Source of the DNA: Candidatus Methanoperedens sp.
Lineage (GTDB): Archaea > Halobacteriota > Methanosarcinia > Methanosarcinales > Methanoperedenaceae
DNA length: 33,755 nt
Assembly: GCA_027460465.1 (NCBI GenBank)
Contig: JAPZAV010000108.1
Coordinates: 1 to 33,755, forward strand
Direction: 5' to 3'
The position numbers and the translations under genes were made by a program. The notes under the pieces are model-generated. The model did no database searches and had not been told where the DNA came from. It worked only from the letters and a program-made list of their open reading frames with translations. This document shows, piece after piece, positions 27,401-33,084 of the stretch (positions within the stretch are counted from its first letter, which is position 1; each line of letters starts with the position of its first letter).

Positions 27401-30400
27401 CGTTGTAACATTGGCACCGCTGATCGGAAGTCCGCTTGATTCATTGGTAACGTAACCCGACAAAACATAGGTCGGCATAGGTGATAGCGAAATGTTGGCT
27501 TCAGTAACATTCGAACCACTGATCGTCACGGTCGTGGAGTTTGTATCATATCCAGTGAGATTGGCGGATATGATATAAGTACTGTTGAGCAGACCCGTGA
27601 AGTTATAAAACCCGCTGGCGTTCGTGATCGTGGATAGACTGGTGTTCGTAGTAACAGTAGCGCCGCTCAACGGAAGACCGCTGGATGTGTCGGTCACGTA
27701 TCCAGATAATGAGTATTTCGTAATATTACTTTCTTCTTCAGTTAAAGTAGAAAGAGAAGGTTCAGGCTCTGTGTATCTTCTTATAATAATATTTCTTATG
27801 CGTCCTGCGTCCTGCTGCAGCCATATCCCGAACTGGCCCGGGTTCTCGTTGTCGCTTGCGGCCGCATGAGTTCCTGAGAATCTTGAGCCTCCCCATCCGC
27901 CGCTGGAGTTATTGTAGTATGCCTTAAGATTTGTGGGGTTTATTCCCCATGATGCTATTCCAATCCTTGTCCAGGTTGTCGCAGGAAAAGCGCCCAGAAG
28001 ACCGTTTGTCACAACCACGATTCCTCTGTCGTCTGCTGTTATGTCGTCGTGTGAAGCGTAAGATCCTGCCAGATAAGTGGAATCCGCCATCTCATAGTAA
28101 TACCAGTGGCTGCTGTCCTCTGTTCCCCCGCTTCCTGTCCCGTTCCACCTTGAAAGAGGGCCGCTTGTCATGTCAGTTAGATAGGCGTTTGTCTGGTATT
28201 CTTCGTACTCTACATAGGCATCCCGCTCCCCAAGATTTGTCGGCCTCATGCTGTCTGCGAAGTTGTCTCCTGTATCAAAAGTATAGTAACCTGCAGCATT
28301 CCATGCGATGCTGTTAGCCCACACCCCCCCCTGGGCAGTCAAGTCGACTCTTCCCTGGGTGTACTCGCTCTCACGGTCACTTGATGCGTTGTCATACCAG
28401 AGATACACCTTTGTCCTGTTATTCGGTCCTGCGTCTGCTGTGGGGTTTCCGTAGTAGAGGTAGTAATTGTTGTCGTAAGACGATGCCGATATGTTTGCCT
28501 GCAGCATGAAGGTAATGTTTGTTGCTGTGCTGTTAGGATTGAGTATCTCCCGGTCAAGTTCTGTATTGCCCGTGCCGTTCCAGTAGACTATTCTTGTGTC
28601 GTTCCCGTTGCCCATGAACTTTGTGCCTGTTGTGTTTGTTGTGAGGCGCACGGTGTAATTCTTGTATCCTTTATAAGGGGAGTTGGCGCCTGTTGTCACG
28701 TTTATCTGTTTCCTGTATGTCCAGGATGCATTCCACCAGGATCCAGCCGGATCAACCGCTATGTACCACGGGCGGGCTTCGGTGAAGGTCTTAGCGGAGC
28801 CTCTGTTCTGGTAATCTATTTCCAGTGGTCCCAGAGCATAAAGGTACGGCCATTTATGCGGAACTGAGTAAGAGTATATTACGGGTGTTTTTCTTTCGGT
28901 TAAGTTTATTTTCCATGTGAGGATCTTTGCGTCTTCATCAAAGCTTATTTCTGCGTCTGTTTTGATATTGAATTCGAGCGGAACATATTCCCTGACTATG
29001 ATGGGATCCAGACCTGTGAATGATTCTATTTCGATTTTTACATCAAACCAGTCCTGCTTTGTGGGGTCTATCTTGCTTTGAGCCGTTCTAACTATGTCGA
29101 ACTCGCAGTCCTGTTGAACCAGGAAATGAGTGTTGAAGGAAACTACAATATCATCAACCAGAGCAGTAATATTGATTTCATGAACTCCTTCTAATTCTGC
29201 CGGATATATTGCATTGAAAATTCCGCATTCACCACTTGAAGCAATTGTTCCATTGCCAGTGGAATAAGTTGTTTTTTCTCCATTTGGATTATTAACCAGG
29301 AGAGAGATATCAGAGTTACAAACAGGATGCCCATACCTGTCCAGGACAACTATAATCAATTCAACAGGTTCGCCAGGTTTGTAAATACTCTTTCTTGTAT
29401 TCAAAGAGACTAAACCCCATTGAAACTCCTGTTCCTGAGCATAGGTTATGCCGTCCTTAACTAATTCTACCTTCAATGTGTATATTCCAGGCTTAATCGC
29501 TCTACTCCCTGGCAACTTGAGAGAGATCTTTCCTTCTCTTAACTCTTCAACATCAGGCTCAATATCGGTTAATTCTCCATTATTATAAACAAAAGATTTT
29601 ATCTCTTTCTTTATTGCCTGTGCATTAAGAGCGTTCTCTCTTACATCACGAACACCAGGGCCTGAACTCTTAGATTTAAATTCGTCCTCACCTATATATT
29701 CGAATATGAACTCAGGATTTTCATCCAGACTGAAATGCTTTTTCTTTGCTTCCAAAAAAGGCAATGCACCAGATCTAAGATTATTCTTTCCTTTAAACTG
29801 CTTGACTTCGTTAATTCCTGCGCCCACTGCAAATATGCTCAAAGAGCCCGCTGTTGTGCTCACCATATTGTTTGTTGCATTGATTTTAGTGGGTAAATCA
29901 TTCCATGTCGCATTTGAGATATCATAGCGATAAATAGCCAATTCTTCTTCATCCAGACCTTTCAGTTCCTCATCTGTGTACTGTATGACTATATCGGCTT
30001 CTGCGAACGAAACATTGACATCTCTGATCTGCACGTATTTCACAGGTATACCAGGCGCTGAGGTATTCACAGGCATATCAGTGCCGTAATTTTCAAGCAC
30101 CACGTTGCTGTTGTGAGAGTCTCCTGAGATCCTGAGACTGATCGAGATGTTCTTTGTTTCAAGGGCATCAAAGGATATCCGTGCATTTGGGACGTCTTTC
30201 CAGCTTATGGAGCTGACATTTGAACTCTGATTGCTGGAAGAGTCAGCTATTATTATTTCTATCGTACCGTTCAGGAGATTGCCCGTGCCGTCCAGAAATA
30301 CAAGATCCCCGCTCGTCCTCTTTTCCTGGGTGAGCGAGGGCAGGGGGTGAAGCATCAATAAAGCTACCGCTGCACCTGAGAGTAGGATCAGGGCAAATAT

Positions 30401-30451
30401 CAGCAGTCTTATGATGCCCTGCTTTGACAGTTTTTCCCGTCGGGTTATCAT
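21485..30451 (-). CDS. Giant extracellular multihaem cytochrome, 43 putative haem sites
   Basis: The 2988-residue protein has a membrane segment at about residues 13-34 and then about 1,200 residues without haem. These include an MG2-like region (about 320-560), a DUF2341 domain (about 571-900, starting SWWNASWTYRKQINVTTG), and two carboxypeptidase-regulatory-like domains (about 912-994 and 994-1075, each starting LSGYVT). From residue 1250 onward I count 38 CxxCH and five C-x4-CH sites (CSNTNCH, CYNSGCH twice, CSNSNCH, CITSQCH). The haem part repeats: unit 1 (about 1082-1840, 16 haems) and unit 2 (from about 1843) each start with an Ig-like VILDDPR...FIYNWWGC domain, and a degenerate third heme unit follows. 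N-x-S/T sequons are dense throughout. The likely role is extracellular electron transfer through the S-layer. It heads a coupled three-gene operon. Confidence 0.92.
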   Translation of the reverse strand: MITRREKLSKQGIIRLLIFALILLSGAAVALLMLHPLPSLTQEKRTSGDLVFLDGTGNLLNGTIEIIIADSSSNQSSNVSSISWKDVPNARISFDALETKNISISLRISGDSHNSNVVLENYGTDMPVNTSAPGIPVKYVQIRDVNVSFAEADIVIQYTDEELKGLDEEELAIYRYDISNATWNDLPTKINATNNMVSTTAGSLSIFAVGAGINEVKQFKGKNNLRSGALPFLEAKKKHFSLDENPEFIFEYIGEDEFKSKSSGPGVRDVRENALNAQAIKKEIKSFVYNNGELTDIEPDVEELREGKISLKLPGSRAIKPGIYTLKVELVKDGITYAQEQEFQWGLVSLNTRKSIYKPGEPVELIIVVLDRYGHPVCNSDISLLVNNPNGEKTTYSTGNGTIASSGECGIFNAIYPAELEGVHEINITALVDDIVVSFNTHFLVQQDCEFDIVRTAQSKIDPTKQDWFDVKIEIESFTGLDPIIVREYVPLEFNIKTDAEISFDEDAKILTWKINLTERKTPVIYSYSVPHKWPYLYALGPLEIDYQNRGSAKTFTEARPWYIAVDPAGSWWNASWTYRKQINVTTGANSPYKGYKNYTVRLTTNTTGTKFMGNGNDTRIVYWNGTGNTELDREILNPNSTATNITFMLQANISASSYDNNYYLYYGNPTADAGPNNRTKVYLWYDNASSDRESEYTQGRVDLTAQGGVWANSIAWNAAGYYTFDTGDNFADSMRPTNLGERDAYVEYEEYQTNAYLTDMTSGPLSRWNGTGSGGTEDSSHWYYYEMADSTYLAGSYASHDDITADDRGIVVVTNGLLGAFPATTWTRIGIASWGINPTNLKAYYNNSSGGWGGSRFSGTHAAASDNENPGQFGIWLQQDAGRIRNIIIRRYTEPEPSLSTLTEEESNITKYSLSGYVTDTSSGLPLSGATVTTNTSLSTITNASGFYNFTGLLNSTYIISANLTGYDTNSTTVTISGSNVTEANISLSPMPTYVLSGYVTNESSGLPISGANVTTNTSLNTTTDATGFYNFTIYNGVYILTASKANYTDNSTTVTVSDADVLNADIKLTPEFTGSKIWVATSRFVILDDPRTGTADTGSGFVNPAYDYNSWNYWTGRNTIINATALYIDAGGAPVPNMVINFTLYLPNGTALASINDTTNLLGLANFSFDLNARNYYGNWKIGASNRTLGANTTFIYNWWGCAYNAGSCNFNHQSNNRPPDNVNSANVNSPYLSGRDTTVDGISNHYAAATNCTFCHQSYDGLPGSQNPAINHTNNPLDVHRSISCSNTNCHQSGNSHRTNAVINSCYNSGCHTSRADISSKSTLSSATVSTATSLYSYNNGSSFNATFHTPNSTVPCFTCHGPMHNITKPVESQRFIKNNITENEQCTVCHTTYSKHNNTVNCTLCHSDDVHVIRVFATNATYITSDRYNPNPARGNCSNCHQNSTFYSSLKAQSLAGNQTGGNPPQIAVPLLHSDNNIAGTVWDNFWTPQDPGSACRYCHSDTSHKQSAFGRPARFMGTNTKNSTIGNTTWCPSCHYPGYANYSDMISAFTADGSLEPPSNIRDSTYFRGGRDHSTTATFIDSVCYSCHNGSRSYTGITQFMHGVSVGGGGPDCLGCHDIGSSRTEIHVNNTAMKLSVHANLNSNAANSSYAPADNKKCWGCHQSDGSQPGNSSMGDIFSRPYTCYSCHSTDTKPYPNADNAATVINHIDISTSQTRILTFNATCITCHNNSVNLGIANITDPRNISAAESISHYGSTSSLVETIGNVKPEGCIYCHLNATNASIWGQARDPRLDPVRPHTETKNNQCYLCHIEGAGAILPPDFHNESLYYAGEGKILAAANRYVILDDPRRTGAKADTMAGFAIPDRDWNSNYWTGKNTKINATALYLNRYGEPVSGKVVSFTLYFPNGTALTIVNDTTNSRGLANFSFDLNARNYFGSWKIRATNGSLGVNTTFIYNWWGCTFASGSCTGHGEKNPSTGATANSPYLSGRDPTTGKKGEHQNFNCTLCHQSFDGRPGGTNSNINHWNKPADVHRNISCSNSNCHGSYTTHNSNQLIYSCYNSGCHGNWSSWDRKDISNKSTLSSATVSTALSLYSNNNGSSFNATFHTPNSTVPCFICHGPMHAITKPDTAQRFIRNSDTESTQCTTCHQDYSKHNNSVGCTVCHSDDVHVIQVVAQNATYVTLNHNNHNPATGNCTNCHQNSSFLNTLLSRIKAGNYTGKGAPQVAVPLEHSNDPTAGAKWNQTPGYWNNSNQLTWCEYCHSNEIHNVNILGNVGLFKGNNTVNSTLGNTTWCASCHWQGYANGTDNYNDMVNVFFNVPVPPEISGNSQYGANTSIYEYTNHSGYTKYYPNMNDSSCNRCHGYPYGFTRITQLMHNLTRVGGANCVDCHDLNGIVLLSRINVTSTNDTNALHRNLNNGTSASNATAYYSNNRRCWACHSNGSEPQTPYAHPTKYKIPYNCTDCHVPGAAQNFNYTPSAVLNVTEHYWNGSDIRTPSAAVCYKCHNLSEMMIFANDPDSGSGAVYGGANGGNNSSSHYGKKRADLRIGSSANCSYCHQNTSSAFAPAMIDPAYNTSISNHSLRYNSSNPTCITSQCHNTGWMHNSTLFKPDLSLPNSSYCLVCHGNNGSGGTNYSSAVTESKEKHNNSVNCTECHQNTGRDIHPEKYLQPNATYSTNNTTAVNCTTCHQTANVDSKLSKVPPKIPSPLAHSDNTSNGSVWNSSYWNSALTACTYCHNDTKHNATALGRPASWRGNNIVNSSISGSSWCSSCHYQGYSGGGKNYTDMTQTFTKANLSVPPEITNGTYAASIYNRSTYYNHSLKDYSDAACRLCHGINLSSNTTVTPFLHNVTWGSCTGCHYSFEAMNTTYRPDRYVDPGRYDLSLHNSLSCTICHTKGHKNIEARKACEDCHAVQADPIPDKDRHNITAKPSTYFYNGTNVVNITDCTTCHSAALYNKAITTYGYWKEKDCDYCHTYPDKYYR
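21850..27220 (-). repeat. Internal duplication of the haem-array unit (period ~2.29 kb)
   Basis: Comparable landmarks recur with an offset of 2,289 bases (for example the CAGTT of the NWWGC region at 24561 and 26850). Unit 1 spans about 24,930-27,210, unit 2 starts near 24,925. Order and spacing of haem motifs match in both: CTxCHQS, C-x4-CH, CYNSGCH, the TVPCFxCHGPMH segment, CTxCH, and so on. A third, diverged heme stretch (about 21,850-22,680: TTCHQ, then TACTYCH, SWCSSCHYQGY, CRLCHG) aligns with unit 2 but lacks the Ig-like opening. Confidence 0.75.
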
Positions 30452-30518
30452 TTTTCTCGTTATTTATTAAAGATGCCCGATTTAACAAATAGTTTTTGGT
30501 GAGCATAAGCATTATGAT

Positions 30519-30528
30519 GATATAAATA
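30519..30528 (-). promoter_or_regulatory. TATA box for the giant cytochrome operon
   Basis: On the minus strand TATTTATATC (30519-30528) lies about 70 bases before the ATG at 30451, giving a leader of some 40 bases. A second A+T-rich element (30463-30472) is too near the start codon to serve. Confidence 0.4.
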
Positions 30529-30561
30529 GACGGGGTTTGCGTTTTATAGCCTGCGTTCTAA

Positions 30562-30617
30562 AAACACAGAGGAAACAGAGAAAAACACTATCTCTGTGAT
30601 CTCTGTGCCCTCTGTGG
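30562..30617. repeat. Palindromic CACAGAG repeat element 1
   Basis: Arms at 30563-30581 (ACACAGAGGAAACAGAGAA) and 30591-30617 (built of CTCTGTG units) are imperfect complements across a short loop. Such CACAGAG/CTCTGTG hairpins are found in the intergenic DNA of many prokaryotes. Confidence 0.65.
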
Positions 30618-30670
30618 CTGATTTCCTCTGCCATTACAGATTTATCCAGAACACTCATCTCCAAATAGCT

Positions 30671-30741
30671 CACCGCAGAGAACGCAAAGAGCGCAAAGGT
30701 CATAAAAATCGTTCTTTGCGTACTTTGCGCCCATTGCGGTG
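30671..30741. repeat. Palindromic CGCAAAG repeat element 2
   Basis: Two 28-base arms (30671-30698 and 30714-30741) begin and end with the perfect pair CACCGCA/TGCGGTG, and each holds two CGCAAAG units. The complement matches except at a five-base and a two-base block. The loop is 15 bases. The family resemblance to element 1 is clear. Confidence 0.7.
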
Positions 30742-30889
30742 TTTTAACATCTATGTAAAGTCATAATCCACTTTAATCGAGATATTAGTTGAGCCAAAAG
30801 CAATTTTTATGATAAGGCTTTAAAACCTGAAATAAATACTAATAATACCCTGATTGTTAAAATATTTTATTTTTCGTTCAATAATTTAG

Positions 30890-30951
30890 CCACAGAGACG
30901 CAGAGGCGCAGAGCGCGAAAACAAAGGAATATTTCAGGTTTCTGCGCTGCA
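30890..30951. repeat. Partial CGCAGAG repeat element 3
   Basis: CCACAGAGACGCAGAGGCGC at 30890-30909 repeats the same unit; a short complementary stretch TCTGCGCTGC follows at 30941-30950. It seems a decayed copy of the element family. Confidence 0.5.
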
Positions 30952-31002
30952 TTTTCATGTAAAGATCTGTTTCATCCATGTAATCCGTATTCAGTCACCC
31001 TG

Positions 31003-31707
31003 TCACGATAATTTGACCGTGGTCACCTTTACGCTCACTTCGTTCCCGGCAGGATCCAGCACTCTTGTCAGTATCCTGACAGGCTTTTCCAGATCGAGCT
31101 TTCCAGAAAGCTTCAGGGTTATGGGGTATGTGCCATAGATACCCTTATAATCGTAGATGTTTAGCTTGTCGGCTTCATTTTTCGCAGTTAATTCATCAGT
31201 CCTACCATCATCGATCTTAATATTTATCCCTGTTTTTTTCTCGTTAAGTGTTAACGTAAGATAATTTTTTTCATCAAATAATCTTACAGTATTACCATTA
31301 TCGATTTTTTCAATTTTTGCTGTTTTTACCCAATCAATACCAAATTTCTGTTTAAGAAATTCTTTGACTTTCTCATCATAGCTTCCTGGAATTTCATCCC
31401 AACTAAATAAATTCTTTTTAGCATCCGGTATTCGCACAGAATACCACCCGCTCATCTCCTGCTTTTCCTGCAATACCAGCACAGTTATTCCAGGGCTCAT
31501 CAGAGGCGTATCATCAGGCACCTCCATCCTTTTAGTATAGGAAAGAGATGCGTTCACCTGGGATATGATCCTGGAGATGTCGTTATCAGGCGGCGGTGCC
31601 AGGGTAACATCTACCACCAGGACATCAGTATTTTTTTGCATGGTGATATAAAAAATCGCGCCTATCACAAGTACCAGTATTGCTATGATAATTATTATGT
31701 TTCTCAT
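31003..31707 (-). CDS. Membrane-anchored protein interrupted by the 85-residue shared module
   Basis: The 234-residue protein has one N-terminal helix (IIIIIAILVLVIGAIFYI), an extracellular-type segment to about residue 100 (ending SGWYSVRIPDAKKN), then the shared module (residues 101-185), and a beta-type end (IYGTYPITLKLSGKL and RILTRVLDPAGNEVSV). The parts before and after the module look like halves of one small beta domain. The module in the KAP protein is exactly as long. There are no haem motifs or cysteines. It lies downstream of the tetrahaem cytochrome, beyond a terminator, so it probably has its own promoter (TATTTATTATG near 31730). Function is unknown. Confidence 0.75.
   Translation of the reverse strand: MRNIIIIIAILVLVIGAIFYITMQKNTDVLVVDVTLAPPPDNDISRIISQVNASLSYTKRMEVPDDTPLMSPGITVLVLQEKQEMSGWYSVRIPDAKKNLFSWDEIPGSYDEKVKEFLKQKFGIDWVKTAKIEKIDNGNTVRLFDEKNYLTLTLNEKKTGINIKIDDGRTDELTAKNEADKLNIYDYKGIYGTYPITLKLSGKLDLEKPVRILTRVLDPAGNEVSVKVTTVKLS
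31153..31407 (-). repeat. Copy 2 of the 85-residue shared module
   Basis: Runs from FSWDEIPG to KLNIY and includes FGIDWVKTAKIEKIDNGNT. It aligns without gaps to 13500-13754, with 38 of 85 residues identical and DNA identity of about 83% over the best 69 bases. Confidence 0.75.
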
Positions 31708-31751
31708 CGCAATGAGATTGAATTAGAACATAATAAATATTGCTGAAAAAG

Positions 31752-31787
31752 AAAAAAAAATTAACTACTGATTCTTCATCAGTAGTT
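31752..31787 (-). terminator. Hairpin plus T-tract after the tetrahaem cytochrome gene
   Basis: Perfect ten-base arms AACTACTGAT (31763-31772) and ATCAGTAGTT (31778-31787), a five-base loop, and then nine Ts on the minus strand (31752-31760). The stop codon of the tetrahaem gene lies in the upstream arm. It looks just like a bacterial intrinsic terminator. Confidence 0.75.
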
Positions 31788-32405
31788 GGTAGTGTTGGTA
31801 GTGACATTCGTAGCGTTGAACGTCATTGTGCCTGATCTGTTGTAGACATCGTACTCATAGCTGTAGCCGCCCTTCCTTACCCAGGTCATCTCCACTCTGG
31901 CTTTGGTGTGGCAGCCCACGCATGCTTCGTTTGCACCCTTCAACCAGGGCTGCTGTGTGGCATTGTCTGCGAAGATCCTGTGTGCATCGTCTGTGAAGTT
32001 CACTGCATAATGGCAGCTCACACACTCCACTGTCACTGCGGCATGGAGGGTATAAGTCACATTGGTACCATTGGCATACGTGAAGTTCCCTGTCAGGAGA
32101 TTGAGTCCAGCGTTAATACCGCTGCTTCCGTTGGTCTGGTTGCCTGTGGGTATGAGGCCGGCATTGATCGTGCCAGCGCTGTGGCATGCTTTACACTGAT
32201 AGCCATTAGCGTCATTTATCATTGTGGTATGGTAGGCACTGCCTGCTAATTCTGCTGCAACATCTGAGTGGCATTTGGTACAGATCGTACCGTTACCTGC
32301 TTTGTCGAAAGAGTGCTGACCTGAGAACAGTGACAGCGCATTGGGTAATGCAAATAGACCCAGCATTATTACTGCTATCAACAGCACTAAAGTCCTGTTC
32401 TTCAT
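31779..32405 (-). CDS. Tetrahaem c-type cytochrome, secreted
   Basis: A 208-residue product from the ATG at 32405, which has GAGGTGA a few bases upstream; the GTG three codons earlier falls in that site. After a signal segment (LVLLIAVIMLGLFALPNALS) come four haem sites: CTKCH, CKACH, CVSCH and CVGCH. N-glycosylation sequons and a Thr/Asn-rich end (TNVTTNTTNY) suggest an exterior position. Its N-terminal region resembles that of the two small cytochromes after the giant gene. It has its own operator-flanked promoter and an intrinsic-like terminator, so it is probably a monocistronic, regulated unit, possibly an electron shuttle to the giant protein. Confidence 0.88.
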   Translation of the reverse strand: MKNRTLVLLIAVIMLGLFALPNALSLFSGQHSFDKAGNGTICTKCHSDVAAELAGSAYHTTMINDANGYQCKACHSAGTINAGLIPTGNQTNGSSGINAGLNLLTGNFTYANGTNVTYTLHAAVTVECVSCHYAVNFTDDAHRIFADNATQQPWLKGANEACVGCHTKARVEMTWVRKGGYSYEYDVYNRSGTMTFNATNVTTNTTNY

Positions 32406-32443
32406 AAGATTCACCTCTTTAACTTTTCTTTGATCATTATTTT

Positions 32444-32480
32444 CATCACAATAGATATATATCTTGTCATCATTGTGATG
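32444..32480 (-). promoter_or_regulatory. TATA box enclosed by a 9-bp inverted repeat
   Basis: CATCACAAT (32444-32452) and ATTGTGATG (32472-32480) are perfect inverted repeats 19 bases apart. Between them lies the 12-base palindrome AGATATATATCT (32453-32464), a good TATA box on either strand. It lies 48-59 bases before the tetrahaem ATG at 32405. A dimeric regulator bound here would cover the TATA box and repress the gene. Confidence 0.6.
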
Positions 32481-32487
32481 CTCATTA

Positions 32488-33078
32488 TCATATAATACCA
32501 GGGGCTTTCTTATAAGCCGTGATCAATGTATCGAAATGATCTGTCCTTTTTTTCCATTTTTCACTGTCCTGGATCTCTTCATGGCATCTTGCACAGTTCG
32601 TATGGCATGAGATACAGTTTACACCCCTGGGTCTGTGGATCGTTATGAGATTTCCACCGCTCGGAAGAAGTGGATCTGGATATGCATGGCACCTGCCGCA
32701 CGCCTCATCCCCGATGGATGGAATCTTCGGGATTTTATCCCCGTGGCATTTTGCGCATGTCACGTTATCGTTCACTGGATGCTTTTCATGGGAAATCCTA
32801 TGGCATTTCAGGCAGTAGGCTCCTCCTCTTGCATGTTCATTGATCGATTCCGCCTGTGGGATGAACTTTTTTCCTGATAGATGGCATTCCTCGCAGATGT
32901 TCTCTTTCATGGTAACCAGCAATGTAAAATTGGTATAATTGACGACAGTGCTCTCTTTCTGTACAATTTCCTTCTCCTGCGGCTGCTTATCTGCTGTGAT
33001 AGCAGGCACGACGAATCCAAGGGATATGCCGATAACCACACTGAATATAAGTATCAGAAATACGGTTTCCTTTTCCAT
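32488..33078 (-). CDS. Membrane-anchored hexahaem c-type cytochrome
   Basis: A 196-residue protein with an N-terminal helix (VFLILIFSVVIGISLGFVVPA) and six CxxCH sites: CEECH, CLKCH, CAKCH, CGRCH, CISCH and CARCH, the last two only three residues apart (CISCHTNCARCH). Several His residues between motifs could supply distal ligands, as in NapC/NrfH-like quinol dehydrogenases, a resemblance I cannot confirm. It starts six bases after the stop of the partial surface protein upstream, so they form an operon. A membrane quinol-linked role would match the menaquinone genes in this window. Confidence 0.88.
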   Translation of the reverse strand: MEKETVFLILIFSVVIGISLGFVVPAITADKQPQEKEIVQKESTVVNYTNFTLLVTMKENICEECHLSGKKFIPQAESINEHARGGAYCLKCHRISHEKHPVNDNVTCAKCHGDKIPKIPSIGDEACGRCHAYPDPLLPSGGNLITIHRPRGVNCISCHTNCARCHEEIQDSEKWKKRTDHFDTLITAYKKAPGII

Positions 33079-33084
33079 AATGAT

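Larger units (their letters stand above)
30452..31002. other. 551-base intergenic region with repeats upstream of the giant cytochrome
   Basis: It contains three palindromic CACAGAG/CGCAGAG-type elements (listed separately), the TATA box for the cytochrome operon, and the 3' flank of the 234-residue gene. A minus-strand frame at 30512-30703 is a translation of the repeats and is not a gene. Confidence 0.6.

Noticed and set aside
30512-30703. A 63-codon minus-strand frame in the spacer before the giant cytochrome
   Set aside because: It only translates the CACAGAG repeats (RGHRDHRD-type text), has no ribosome-binding site, and is a known kind of spurious gene.
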